Shown piece by piece: positions 8,875 through 17,765 of a DNA stretch of 64,000 nucleotides. A model generated the notes under the pieces. It saw only the letters and a program-made list of their open reading frames with translations, did not search any database and was not told where the DNA came from. Both the position numbers and the translations under genes were made by a program. This DNA comes from Caldilineaceae bacterium (GTDB lineage Bacteria; Chloroflexota; Anaerolineae; Caldilineales; Caldilineaceae): assembly GCA_958295845.1 (NCBI GenBank), contig OY282376.1, forward strand, positions 1,873,022 through 1,937,021, written 5' to 3'. Within the stretch, counting starts at the first letter, position 1. Every line of letters starts with the position of its first letter.

Positions 8875-9891
8875 GTGCAGAGTCAGCAACAGTTGAAACA
8901 GGCCCTGCTTGATTCACTGCAAAAAGATGAGGAAATCGCAGTCATTCAACCCCCTGCCATCGGGCAAACGCAGCGGCAGAATGAACTGCTCATGTTCATA
9001 AAACCGGAGATCCTGGCAATTGAAGATCGGAGCTGCCTCGGCAACGCAATCGACCTGATCTGGGCCAAGCTATCAGAATTTCACGCCTCAGTAGCAGGCA
9101 TTGTCCTCGTCGGCGGCCCTGCCCTCGACCAAAAGGAAAGCATGGACCGCCACTACGGCGCCATCAATGTCCTCTCAAAGAACGCGTCTTCCGGCCTGGA
9201 CGACTCCGATCGCCACAGCGTCTACGACGCGCTCGCCGTCCCGGCTGCCGACTACCCGCTGTTCGGCGGCCACGAGTTCCTGAACGCCCATCCCGGCTTC
9301 ACGCCCGCCACGTTGGACGACCTCTGGTTCACAAAAAAAGCGCACAAGGTGCGCTCAGGGTTCTACGTCCAGGCCTATGAAGATGCCGGCGAAAAATTCA
9401 TTCTCGTCAATGGCTTCCACCCTGCCCAACTGGCCCACTTCACCGAGCCCACCCACCGCATCGCCCTTATGCTCCTCCATTCCGACACCGGATGGGCAGA
9501 CCTGCGCGACCAGATGATCGGAGATACCTTTCCCGAACGCGCCGTAGAAGGCTCAATTCGCGGCGAGCTGCACGCCCGGCCCGCCCACTACGGCTTCGAA
9601 GAAGTGACAATCGCCAACAACGGCGTCCATCTCTCTGCCGGTCCCTTTGAAGCCATGTTCGAGATTGCCAACTTCTTCGGCAGCCTCGTCGGGACCGATA
9701 TCTCTTCAACACCGCCCCGGATCGTCAATACGATGCTGGCCGCAGGGATCGCACAGGATGACGCCTATCGGGCAACAGAGAATCCAGACGTTGACGACGG
9801 CGAGGGCGCAAAAACCGACCTCTTCGATGCCACCGAACATCTGGATACCGAGGCCGCCGTCGCCCTCTACCGGGCTGGCGTCACAGCCTGA
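8875..9891 (+). CDS. Nucleoside-diphosphate-kinase-like protein with inserted domain
   Basis: A 338-residue protein whose ends match nucleoside diphosphate kinase. LLMFIKPEILAI (about 38-49) resembles the first NDPK strand. After a long insertion, GSIRGELHARPAHYGFEE and NNGVHLSAGPFEAMFEIANFF (about 249-269) match the RGDxG...NxxHGSDSxESAxREIxxFF block, with the phospho-accepting His at H252. Ordinary NDPKs are about 140 residues. Here some 170 residues separate the two blocks, including AVPAADYPLFGGHEFLNAHPG, and about 70 residues follow. NTP:NDP transfer is therefore possible but unproven. GTG 8875 is chosen because AAAGGAG lies six bases upstream. The gene is convergent with rsfS. Confidence 0.65.
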   Translation: MQSQQQLKQALLDSLQKDEEIAVIQPPAIGQTQRQNELLMFIKPEILAIEDRSCLGNAIDLIWAKLSEFHASVAGIVLVGGPALDQKESMDRHYGAINVLSKNASSGLDDSDRHSVYDALAVPAADYPLFGGHEFLNAHPGFTPATLDDLWFTKKAHKVRSGFYVQAYEDAGEKFILVNGFHPAQLAHFTEPTHRIALMLLHSDTGWADLRDQMIGDTFPERAVEGSIRGELHARPAHYGFEEVTIANNGVHLSAGPFEAMFEIANFFGSLVGTDISSTPPRIVNTMLAAGIAQDDAYRATENPDVDDGEGAKTDLFDATEHLDTEAAVALYRAGVTA

Positions 9892-9951
9892 CCGCGCCGG
9901 CCTTCTCACACCGGGGCGCAGCCGGACAGGCCCGGTCCCAAGCTGCCCCCG

Positions 9952-10332
9952 TTACAGAATCTTCATCACGATGTGGGCGTCGCTCCACAGCCCCTCCAGG
10001 TCGTATCGGCGCCGCGTCTCCTCCGTAAACAGATGCAAGATGACATCGCCGTAATCGGCCAGGAGCCACCCGCCGCCTTCCTGCCGCAGGTCGTGCACGT
10101 TCAGCGGCCGCGTCTTCTGTTCGACCCGCAGCTGCTCCCACAGATCATCTCGTATCGCATTCGCCTGCCGTTCGTTGTCCACGCTGCCCAGCACAAAATA
10201 AGTAGCAATGCTGGTCTGCTCGCTTACGTCAAGTAACACGATGTCCGCAGCCTGCTTTTCTTCAATGATTTCGACGATCTTCCGCGCCAGTTCGTTGCTG
10301 TTCAGTTGAACCTCCCCATCAGAATTTCCCAC
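9952..10332 (-). CDS. rsfS: Ribosomal silencing factor RsfS
   Basis: RsfS (RsfA/Iojap/YbeB family) binds ribosomal protein L14 and blocks subunit joining under nutrient limitation. Visible: ELARKIVEIIEEKQAADIVLLDV, the ATYFVLGSVDNERQANAI region, GGGWLLADYGDVILHLF and the ending YDLEGLW. The start is uncertain. The frame stays open to a GTG at 10356, but that codon overlaps a TATACT box. The GTG at 10332 has GGGAG nine bases upstream and is used here. A CTG at 10305, directly behind GGGGAGG, would give the family-typical N-terminus LNSNELARK. The gene usually follows nadD; nadD is not adjacent. Confidence 0.93.
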   Translation of the reverse strand: MGNSDGEVQLNSNELARKIVEIIEEKQAADIVLLDVSEQTSIATYFVLGSVDNERQANAIRDDLWEQLRVEQKTRPLNVHDLRQEGGGWLLADYGDVILHLFTEETRRRYDLEGLWSDAHIVMKIL

Positions 10333-10549
10333 CAAGTCGGTCTCCCAGTATAACACAAGACAGGGCTATTTTTAGGGTCGCATCCCCCCGCGGGCCCAAC
10401 CCAAATTTTGGGGTGAACTCCCACACACTTCGTGCCACAACCTAGTCGCGATCAGCTCCAGTCCTAATCTACGGTTGATCAACCGCCGCAGTAACTGACC
10501 CCTGACCACCGACCCCTGCAGTTCCCTGCGCCCCCGTTTTTCCTTTTCC

Positions 10550-10578
10550 TTGCGAACGCACTGCGATCAGCATATAAT
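10550..10578 (+). promoter_or_regulatory. Sigma-70 promoter of the BMP transporter operon
   Basis: TTGCGA (10550-10555), exactly 17 bases and a perfect TATAAT (10573-10578). This is the best promoter upstream of the transport operon and implies a leader of about 170 bases before the ATG at 10758. Confidence 0.7.
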
Positions 10579-10718
10579 GTGCCAGAGTCTACTGGGGGCG
10601 CGCCGCCGGGTTAAGCCTCTCGCGACCGCCCCTCCCGAAATTAGACGCACGCGAGTCCCGAGTACAATAACGCCAGTCGGACCTGCTAAAGACATCCGCT
10701 TCTTTCTAACCCGAATTC

Positions 10719-10745
10719 TTGGTGAGATTTTTCTCACGTCACCAA
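10719..10745 (+). promoter_or_regulatory. Mutually exclusive hairpins beside the BMP ribosome-binding site
   Basis: GTGAGA (10722-10727) pairs with TCTCAC (10732-10737) around a TTTT loop. The outer TTGGTGA (10719-10725) can instead pair with TCACCAA (10739-10745), which runs into the Shine-Dalgarno AAAGGAG (10744-10750). The two pairings exclude each other, a layout suited to translational control. Confidence 0.4.
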
Positions 10746-10757
10746 AGGAGAACCCGC

Positions 10758-11822
10758 ATGAAAGCGTCCCGCATGATGAAATTACTCTTTCTACTGACTT
10801 CCCTTACGCTCCTGCTCGCCGCTTGCCCCGCGGCAGTGCCCGCAGCCGACTCAGGTTCCGGCGCCGACGACGAGATGACTGCTGACTTCAAAGTCGGCCT
10901 CGTCACCGATGTCGGCCGCGTAAACGATCGCAGCTTTAACCAGTCTGCCTGGGAAGGCGTAGTCGAATCCGCCGAAGCGCTTGGCCTGGCCGAAGACGAC
11001 ATTAAGTACATCGAAACCCAGGACGCTAAGGACTACACCGACAATATCCAGCAGTTCATTGACGCCGACTACAATGTAATCGTCAGCGTCGGATTCGCAC
11101 TCGGCGATGCCACGACCACCGCCGCCAAAGAAAATCCCGACGTCTTCTTCATCGGTGTTGACCAGTTCCAAGGCGAGAATATCCCCAATCTGGCCGGCCT
11201 GATATTCAACGAGGACCACTCCGGTTACCTGGCCGGCGTTCTCGCGGGTAGCCTGTCACAGACCGGCACAATCGCCGCAGTGCTTGGCACCGACCTCGTA
11301 CCCCCCGTCGTCGCCTTTAACGAAGGCTACGTCGCCGGTGCCCAGTCGGTCAACGCAGACATCAACGTGATCTCCACCTACCATCCCGGCGAAATCTCAC
11401 AGGCCTTTGTTGATCCCGAATGGGGCGCAGCCACGGCCAAACAGGCCTTGGACCAGGGCGCTGACGTAATCTTCGGCGCCGGCGGCATCACCGGCAACGG
11501 CGCACTGCAGGAGATCGCCACCGCTGACGGAGCCGGCGAGACCGTCTTCTGCATCGGTGTCGATACCGACCAGTGGAACACCGTGCCCGCCGCACAGCCT
11601 TGCCTCGTATCCAGCGCCATGAAGCTGATCACGCCCGGTGTCGTCGAACTGGTCACCATGGCCAGCGACGGCGAGTTTCCTGGCGGCAACTATTTCGGCA
11701 AAGCCGACCTGGCCCCCTTCCACGACTTTGACGACATGATCCCCCAGGAGCTGAAGGACCTGCTCGCTGAGACGAAGGCCGGCCTCATCGACGGCTCAAT
11801 CGACACCGGATACGGAAACTAG
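10758..11822 (+). CDS. BMP family ABC transporter substrate-binding lipoprotein
   Basis: A 354-residue lipoprotein that delivers nucleosides or related small molecules to an ABC importer. The signal peptide ends in a lipobox LLLAAC with Cys23. The mature protein has the Bmp/Med fold, with KVGLVTDVGRVNDRSFNQSAWEGV at the start. Later landmarks are GVDQFQGENIPNLAGLIFNEDHSGYLAG, FNEGYVAGAQ, QGADVIFGAGGITGNGALQE and CIGVDTDQWNTVP. The ATG at 10758 has AAAGGAG seven bases upstream; earlier in-frame starts do not. The following genes supply the matching permeases and ATPase. A strong hairpin after the gene probably keeps this protein more abundant than the membrane parts. Purine nucleosides are the usual ligands of the family, but a sugar cannot be excluded. 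Confidence 0.93.
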   Translation: MKASRMMKLLFLLTSLTLLLAACPAAVPAADSGSGADDEMTADFKVGLVTDVGRVNDRSFNQSAWEGVVESAEALGLAEDDIKYIETQDAKDYTDNIQQFIDADYNVIVSVGFALGDATTTAAKENPDVFFIGVDQFQGENIPNLAGLIFNEDHSGYLAGVLAGSLSQTGTIAAVLGTDLVPPVVAFNEGYVAGAQSVNADINVISTYHPGEISQAFVDPEWGAATAKQALDQGADVIFGAGGITGNGALQEIATADGAGETVFCIGVDTDQWNTVPAAQPCLVSSAMKLITPGVVELVTMASDGEFPGGNYFGKADLAPFHDFDDMIPQELKDLLAETKAGLIDGSIDTGYGN

Positions 11823-11896
11823 CAACACTTGTACTTGAATCGGTAAACTGGTTCTTCGCCGGACGCCCACTCGGCGGAACCAGCGAGAATCCAGTT

Positions 11897-11932
11897 GAAG
11901 CGGGAGGCATCTGCAGCGGGGCCTCCCGCTTC
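11897..11932 (+). terminator. Intercistronic hairpin (attenuator-like)
   Basis: A perfect 12-base-pair stem, GAAGCGGGAGGC (11897-11908) with GCCTCCCGCTTC (11921-11932), around a 12-base loop, followed by a weak GCTTGTAT tract. It lies between the binding-protein gene and the permeases. Partial termination or 3'-end stabilisation would give the binding protein in excess. Confidence 0.65.
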
Positions 11933-12054
11933 GCTTGTATAGGCAATGCCGGCCTGAACTCTACCTTCCCCTGACCTGCATTCCCGCCGCACTCAGTTCA
12001 AAGTAACCCCGGAATCCCCTGACCGGAAGGCACGCCTTCAGACGGAGGCCCGTC

Positions 12055-13191
12055 TTGGCTACCGCCACTTCGACAACCGGCATAAGACGAATTCTGCGTC
12101 CGCTCCTCATCCCCTCGCTCGCCCTCCTGTCTGCCCTGCTCGCCGGCGCCGTCGTCATGGTCCTGTCCGGCGATGACCCAATGGCCGCCTACAGCGGACT
12201 TTTCCAGGGCGCATTCGGCGATGGCAAGGGCTGGGCCAGGACCATTCGCAAAACCATCCCATTTGTCCTGACTGGGCTCTCTGTAGCTCTCGCCTTCAAG
12301 GTCAGCCTGTTCAACATCGGCGCCTCCGGCCAGTTCGTGATGGGCTCAGTCTTCGCCGTCGCCGTCGGCATCAACTTCGAAGGCCTGCCCGTCTTCATCC
12401 ACCTGCCCCTCGCGCTCATCGCCGGCATCGTCGGAGGCATGCTCTGGGGTGCAATTCCCGGCATCCTCAAAGTCTATACCGGCGCCCATGAAGTAATCGT
12501 CACCATCATGCTCAACTACGTCGCCTCCCTCTTTGGCGGCTGGACCGTCTACGCCGGCGGCACCCAAGGCCAGACCCCCGGTCCCCTCTGGGATCGCACC
12601 GCCGGCGCAATCTCAGAGACGCCCGACGTACTTCACTCCGCACAGATCCCCTGGCTTTTCGGGCCCCCTTACCGTGTCCATGCCGGCGTCTTCCTCGCCC
12701 TTGCCGCCGCAATACTCGTCTGGTGGCTCATCTACAAGACTCCACTCGGTTTCGAAATGCGCACCGTCGGCCACAACATGCGCGCCGCCCGCTACGCCGG
12801 CATTCGCGTCAACTACACCATCATCCTCACCATGGCGCTCGCCGGCGGACTGGCCGGACTTGCCGGAGGGATCGAAACCCTCGGCCTCAACCACAAGTTC
12901 GCGCCCGAATTCGGCGGCGCAGTCGGCTTTGACGGCATCACCGTCGCCCTCCTCGGCCAGACCCACCCCATCGGCGTTCTCCTCGCCGCATTCATGTTCG
13001 GTGCCCTCGACGGCGGCGCCGCCACAATGCAGTTCCAGTCCGGAGTCCCCGCCGACATAATCCAGATTATCCAGGCGCTCGTGCTCGCCTTTGTCGCCGC
13101 TCCTCTCATCATCCGCATGATATTCCGACTGCGCCAGCAGACCGCGGACGACGCCGGCTCTGCAGTCAGCACGAGTTGGGGCGGCACATGA
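12055..13191 (+). CDS. BMP-type ABC transporter permease, first subunit
   Basis: A 378-residue inner-membrane permease of the branched-chain-amino-acid/BMP type (NupP/YufP-like). It has about nine hydrophobic segments, including IPSLALLSALLAGAVVMVL near the N-terminus. The family-typical stretch FKVSLFNIGASGQFVMG is followed by GAHEVIVTIMLNYVA and, later, NMRAARYAGIRVNYTI, the cytoplasmic loop that docks on the ATPase. A TTG at 12055 is the start, with GGAGG seven bases upstream. Its stop overlaps the next start (ATGA at 13188). It follows the binding-protein gene after 232 bases containing the hairpin. Confidence 0.92.
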   Translation: MATATSTTGIRRILRPLLIPSLALLSALLAGAVVMVLSGDDPMAAYSGLFQGAFGDGKGWARTIRKTIPFVLTGLSVALAFKVSLFNIGASGQFVMGSVFAVAVGINFEGLPVFIHLPLALIAGIVGGMLWGAIPGILKVYTGAHEVIVTIMLNYVASLFGGWTVYAGGTQGQTPGPLWDRTAGAISETPDVLHSAQIPWLFGPPYRVHAGVFLALAAAILVWWLIYKTPLGFEMRTVGHNMRAARYAGIRVNYTIILTMALAGGLAGLAGGIETLGLNHKFAPEFGGAVGFDGITVALLGQTHPIGVLLAAFMFGALDGGAATMQFQSGVPADIIQIIQALVLAFVAAPLIIRMIFRLRQQTADDAGSAVSTSWGGT

Positions 13192-14255
13192 GCAAAAACG
13201 CGCCCGTTTCGGTATTCCATCGCCTGCGCAAACGCTACGGCAACACCATGATCCTGGCGCTCCTCCTGGTCGTCATGGCCATCCTGGTGAATCTGACCCC
13301 GCTCAAAGAGCAGACCTGGCTGCGCGTTCTCTTCGGCATCAGCGCCCTCAACTTCACGCTGCGAATGACAGTCCCCCTCGTCCTTGGAGCCCTGAGCGGG
13401 ATCCTCTGCGAAAGGTCCGGTATCATCAACATCGGCATCGAGGGCATGATGCTGGCCGGTGCATTCGCCGGCTTCGTCGCCAAAACCAGCACCAATCACT
13501 GGCCTCTCGCTGCCAGCCTCATCTTCAGCGTCGCCGCGGCCATGGCCGTCGGCGGCCTCATGGGAGCCGTCCACGCGCTCTTCTCAATCCGCTTTCGCAT
13601 GGACCAGATCATCTCAGGCACAGTCATCATCATCCTCGCGCTCGGAGCGACCTCCTATCTCTACAACCGGGACGCCATCGCCGAGGGCAAATTCTCATCC
13701 ATCCCGATTCCCGGCCTGTCCCAGATTCCCGTGATCGGGCCAATTCTCTTCGACAATCCCCCCATTACCTATCTCGCTCTCATCATGGTCGTGGTCGTCC
13801 ATGTCGGTCTGTTCTATACCCGCTGGGGCCTGCGCACGCGCGCCGTCGGCGAACACCCCCGCGCCGCCGACACCGTCGGCATCAACGTCAACCTCTACCG
13901 CTACGTGAACACTTCCCTGGGAGGCATGTTGGCCGGTCTGGCCGGCGCATTCCTCGTCCTCGAAGCGGTCGGCCAGTTCCAGGAAGGTATGACCGCTGGA
14001 CGCGGCTTCATCTCTCTTGCCGCGATGATCTTCGGCAACTGGAACCCCTTCGGCGCACTCGCTGCAGCAACCCTGTTCGGTTACACCCAGGCCCTCCAGA
14101 ACGAGCTGCTGCTCGCCGGCGTCACCCAGGTCCCCCGTCAGTTCATCTCCATGCTGCCCTACGTAGTAACCATCGTCGCCGTCTCCGGCCTCGTCGGTCG
14201 CGTACGGCCGCCGGCCGCCGAAGGCAAAGTATACGAAACGGAGGGCAGCGCATGA
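13188..14255 (+). CDS. BMP-type ABC transporter permease, second subunit
   Basis: A 355-residue membrane protein (NupQ/YufQ-like) forming the heterodimeric channel with the preceding permease. Hydrophobic helices begin at NTMILALLLVVMAILVNL. The segment CERSGIINIGIEGMMLAGAF is the family hallmark. GEHPRAADTVGINVNLYRYV is the coupling-loop region, and FISLAAMIFGNWNPFGALAAA follows. The start is the ATG at 13188, overlapping the upstream TGA by two bases. The gene ends in the ATGA that starts the ATPase. The tight overlaps show one operon with coupled translation. Confidence 0.93.
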   Translation: MSKNAPVSVFHRLRKRYGNTMILALLLVVMAILVNLTPLKEQTWLRVLFGISALNFTLRMTVPLVLGALSGILCERSGIINIGIEGMMLAGAFAGFVAKTSTNHWPLAASLIFSVAAAMAVGGLMGAVHALFSIRFRMDQIISGTVIIILALGATSYLYNRDAIAEGKFSSIPIPGLSQIPVIGPILFDNPPITYLALIMVVVVHVGLFYTRWGLRTRAVGEHPRAADTVGINVNLYRYVNTSLGGMLAGLAGAFLVLEAVGQFQEGMTAGRGFISLAAMIFGNWNPFGALAAATLFGYTQALQNELLLAGVTQVPRQFISMLPYVVTIVAVSGLVGRVRPPAAEGKVYETEGSA

Positions 14256-15826
14256 ACGCCTCCCAAACCGCCCAGGCCAATCAAACGAACGCCGGTCCTC
14301 CCAAGCTCGAGGTCCTCGCAATCACCAAGCTCTTCCCCGGCGTCGTCGCCAACAAAGACATAGACCTCGCTCTCCATGAGGGCGAAATCCTCGCCCTGCT
14401 GGGCGAAAACGGCGCCGGCAAGTCGACCCTCATGAACATTATCTACGGGCTCTACCAGCCCACCGAGGGCCAGATTCAGGTCGACGGCCGCACCGTCGAA
14501 ATGCACTCCCCCCGCGACGCCATCGACCTCGGCATCGGCATGGTCCATCAGCACTTCCAGCTCGTGCCCGTCATGAGCGTCGTCGACAACATAATGCTCG
14601 GCAGCGAAAGCATCGACCGCGGCCTGCTCGACCGCGAAAGCGTCTCCGCCCAGATTCAGGAGCTGGCAGAACGCTACAACATGCCCGTAGACCCCAATAC
14701 CATCATCGAAGACCTGCCCGTCGGCGTCCAGCAGCGCGTCGAAATCCTTAAGGCGCTCTACAGAAACGCCGAGATCCTGATTCTGGACGAGCCGACATCT
14801 GTCCTGACCCCACAGGAAATCGAAGGCCTCTTCGCGGTCATGGAGCTCCTGCGCAGCCAGGGCAAATCAATCATCTTCATCACCCACAAACTCAAAGAAG
14901 TGCTGCGCATCGCCGATCGCATCGCAGTCCTGCGCCGCGGCGAAATGGTGGGCGAAGCCGATCCGGCCACGGCCTCGCAGGCAGACCTCGCCAACCTCAT
15001 GGTAGGGCGCAACGTGACACTGGAAGTGGAGAAAGAACCCGCCACCGCCGGCGAGCTGCTCCTGCAGCTACAAGACATCGAGGCCTACACCGACCTCGGA
15101 GAACACGCCCTGCGCGGCGTCTCCCTGGATGTGCACGCCGGCGAAATCGTCGGCGTCGCCGGCGTACAGGGCAACGGCCAGACCGAGCTCGTGGAAGTCG
15201 TCACCGGCCTGCGTCCTGCCGCCGCTGGGTCAGTTCACATCGACGGCGTCGACATGACCAACGCCTCCCCCCGGCGCATCACCGAAGAGGGCGCCATCTG
15301 CCACGTGCCCGAAGACCGCCACATGTACGGTATGGTCGACGCCTACTCGGTCGCCGACAATCTGGTTCTCAGTTCCTATTACAAGAGACCCTTCTCCTCC
15401 GGCCTCACCATGAATGAACAGGCCATCGCCCAGCACGCCGAGGAGCTGGTTGCCCAGTTCGACGTCCGCACGCCCTCAGTCCGAACCGCCGGCGCCAGCC
15501 TTTCCGGCGGCAACCAGCAAAAGATGGTCGTCGCACGCGAATTCGGTCGCCCCATCCGCCTGCTCGTCGCCGCCCAGCCGACGCGCGGCATCGACGTCGG
15601 CTCCATCGAGTTCATCCACAGCCAGATCGTCGCCAAGCGCGACGAGGGCGTAGCCGTCCTCCTGGTGAGCTATGAGCTGGATGAAATCATGGCCCTGTCC
15701 GACCGCATCGCCGTCATGTTCCACGGCCGGATCAGTGCTATACTCCCACGCAGCCAGGCGACCCGCGAAAAAATAGGTCTCCTCATGGCCGGCGTCAGCG
15801 CGCAAGATGAGTCGCCTGCTGACTGA
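14252..15826 (+). CDS. ABC transporter double ATP-binding protein (NupO/YufO-like)
   Basis: A 524-residue protein with two fused nucleotide-binding domains, as usual for sugar and BMP nucleoside importers. Domain 1 has Walker A GENGAGKST (about 51-59), the Q-loop MVHQHFQLVP and Walker B ILILDEPTSVLTPQE. Its signature is the divergent VGVQQRVEILKAL. Domain 2 has a degenerate Walker A GVQGNGQTEL, a clear signature LSGGNQQKMVVARE and the Walker B variant LLVAAQPTRGIDVGS. This asymmetry is normal in the family, with one site active and one structural. The start overlaps the upstream stop by four bases (ATGA). It closes the import operon. Confidence 0.95.
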   Translation: MNASQTAQANQTNAGPPKLEVLAITKLFPGVVANKDIDLALHEGEILALLGENGAGKSTLMNIIYGLYQPTEGQIQVDGRTVEMHSPRDAIDLGIGMVHQHFQLVPVMSVVDNIMLGSESIDRGLLDRESVSAQIQELAERYNMPVDPNTIIEDLPVGVQQRVEILKALYRNAEILILDEPTSVLTPQEIEGLFAVMELLRSQGKSIIFITHKLKEVLRIADRIAVLRRGEMVGEADPATASQADLANLMVGRNVTLEVEKEPATAGELLLQLQDIEAYTDLGEHALRGVSLDVHAGEIVGVAGVQGNGQTELVEVVTGLRPAAAGSVHIDGVDMTNASPRRITEEGAICHVPEDRHMYGMVDAYSVADNLVLSSYYKRPFSSGLTMNEQAIAQHAEELVAQFDVRTPSVRTAGASLSGGNQQKMVVAREFGRPIRLLVAAQPTRGIDVGSIEFIHSQIVAKRDEGVAVLLVSYELDEIMALSDRIAVMFHGRISAILPRSQATREKIGLLMAGVSAQDESPAD

Positions 15827-15916
15827 CCTGCAACGCGCCGCGTCCGGCGCGCAGCTCGCGAAGAACAAGCAACCGACATCCATCACACGAGACAAGGCAA
15901 GGAAGACAAGGACCGG

Positions 15917-17569
15917 ATGACAGATCCCGCGCTAGACCAGCCCCAACTTGAAGAGTACGACGACTTAGACGATGAGATCAGGTTTCCCCACACCAACGGC
16001 GAACTCTACTTCATCGCCGACAAGGACAGCGATCTTTACGACCTGCGTTGGCACTGGCATCAGCGCGCCTATGCGCGTTCCATCCGCATCCGCTTCGACG
16101 CGCCGATCTACACCAGCAGCGGTATCAGCAGCGAACAGCTTGACGATGTCCTTCCCCTCGCAATCCAGCTCTATCCCGGCTACCAGGAGACCATCTACGG
16201 CGTCGAAGGCGTGATCGTCAGCAAACGCATATTCGCCCCCCTCGACAGCTACTACGACCGGTCGCTCCTCTGGATGATGGAGGCTCAGGCTGAGGGCGAT
16301 CGCCTGATCCAAATCCGCGTCGAGATCGACTGGGGCGAACCCCTCGATCAGCGCATGGTCGACGGCCTCCTCGTCGCCCAAAAGGACCCTGGCGAAGCCA
16401 GGGGGGCTCACGGCCAGAGCAACGCCGAAAGCACACGCGTCTTCGGGGCCGCAGAGGGCAGGCCCGACCTCGTCGACTTCCCCTCCGAATCCCAAGCGCA
16501 CCTGCTCTATCACGTACTCGTGGCCGGCCAGGTAGACCTCCCACTGATCCTTACCTTGAGCGACGTCGGCGAGCAGGTAGCCTGGAACGGCTTCCTCGTC
16601 CAGCGTGACATCTCACGCGCCTTCAAGCGCAGTCTCGCCAGCTGGCACGACATCACGCACCGGGGACGGCTCTGGTCTCCTGACGCCGAAACAGGCCAAG
16701 CAGTACAGCAAGCCAAGATCGACGCCGTGCAAAAACTGGCCCGCTTTAGATCCGGCTACGCCCCCGCCGACCGCTCCACGGAAGCCGTACCCGGGCTGGT
16801 CGATCTTTTCGACACCTTCGCCCCTGTACACAGCCGAGCCATGCTCGATACCCTGCGCAGGGTCGCCGAACGCACCGGCGGCGCACTCCCTCGCCAACTG
16901 CCCGTCCTCCCTCGCGGCCTGGTCGACGTCCCCGAAGGAGACGTCCCTTTCGCAACGGCAGCCTATTTGGAGACATTGCACACGCACCTGCAGCGACTTC
17001 CCGACCAGGAATGGCTGTCAACGCACCAGCAAGCCCTGACGACCACGGCCGATGAACTTAGTGCAGCCTCCCAGACCTTAACGCGTTCAAGCGCTCCTGA
17101 TGACTCCACCACGTGCGCGTTCGATGCAGCGCTTCGAGGCCTTACAGCCGCTGCCGCCCTGGCCCGTAAGTTGAACCTGATTGAGGACGCCGCCAGATGG
17201 ACGCAAGCGGCAGCACAGCTAGGCAACGGAGAGGATTCGTCGCCATCCGACCAGCCATCGAGAGCCGAAACATCCATCTGGAACCTGATCGGCCTCACCA
17301 CAGTTGATGGGGAACTGACAATTCACAGGCAGTGGCCGGCCCACTGGAACTGGTGGGCCCTCCTCCAACTCCCCTATAGAGCTCAGGGCAAGGATGACAC
17401 CGTCAGTCTGCTCTGGGATGGCGAAAGACTGCACACGACCCAACCGGTCAGCTTCGACGGCCCGGTTACAATTCAGAATCAGGTCCACGCCTTCGGCTCC
17501 GACGAACACAGCTTCGCTCTTCGCTTCCGCCTCGGCAGCGAACTGTTCATTCCCACGTTCACTACCTGA
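15917..17569 (+). CDS. Unrecognised 550-residue protein
   Basis: I do not recognise a family. The N-terminal third (about 25-265) is beta-rich with many aromatics, for example LYDLRWHWHQRAYARSIRI and LLWMMEAQAEGDRLIQIRVEIDWG. The middle (about 265-450) is helical. The C-terminus returns to beta with a Trp-rich IHRQWPAHWNWWALLQLPY segment. The order of beta sandwich, helical core and beta cap recalls (alpha/alpha)-barrel glycoside hydrolases, but no catalytic signature can be assigned. There is no signal peptide, so it is probably cytoplasmic. The start follows a purine-rich GGAAGACAAGGACCGG. It lies 90 bases after the importer ATPase and could process imported material, which is inference only. 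Confidence 0.7.
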   Translation: MTDPALDQPQLEEYDDLDDEIRFPHTNGELYFIADKDSDLYDLRWHWHQRAYARSIRIRFDAPIYTSSGISSEQLDDVLPLAIQLYPGYQETIYGVEGVIVSKRIFAPLDSYYDRSLLWMMEAQAEGDRLIQIRVEIDWGEPLDQRMVDGLLVAQKDPGEARGAHGQSNAESTRVFGAAEGRPDLVDFPSESQAHLLYHVLVAGQVDLPLILTLSDVGEQVAWNGFLVQRDISRAFKRSLASWHDITHRGRLWSPDAETGQAVQQAKIDAVQKLARFRSGYAPADRSTEAVPGLVDLFDTFAPVHSRAMLDTLRRVAERTGGALPRQLPVLPRGLVDVPEGDVPFATAAYLETLHTHLQRLPDQEWLSTHQQALTTTADELSAASQTLTRSSAPDDSTTCAFDAALRGLTAAAALARKLNLIEDAARWTQAAAQLGNGEDSSPSDQPSRAETSIWNLIGLTTVDGELTIHRQWPAHWNWWALLQLPYRAQGKDDTVSLLWDGERLHTTQPVSFDGPVTIQNQVHAFGSDEHSFALRFRLGSELFIPTFTT

Positions 17570-17765
17570 GTCTGATCGCACAGGCTCGCCGCGCAGAACG
17601 CCGCGAGATGAAACAGCAGGCGCGCCGAGAATGTACCCGCACGCACCAGTTTCGTCGATTAACACACTTGACGCCGGCAACTTTCGGACCGCCTGAACAA
17701 GAACGTAGACCGCCGGCAAACCGACCACAGGCCCAGTTCCTGTCCCACTGTCCCAAACAAATCCC

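Larger units (their letters stand above)
10333..10757. other. Divergent intergenic region with long 5' leader
   Basis: It separates rsfS (minus) from the BMP lipoprotein gene (plus). It contains a fragment of the dispersed repeat (10502-10535, GACCCCTGCAGTTCCCTGCGCCCCCG), a strong promoter at 10550-10578 and a leader of about 170 bases with alternative hairpins next to the ribosome-binding site. No gene is supported. Confidence 0.6.

Noticed and set aside
10579..10757. Purine riboswitch in the BMP leader
   Set aside because: The conserved purine-aptamer loops are not visible; only a hairpin switch near the start can be supported.
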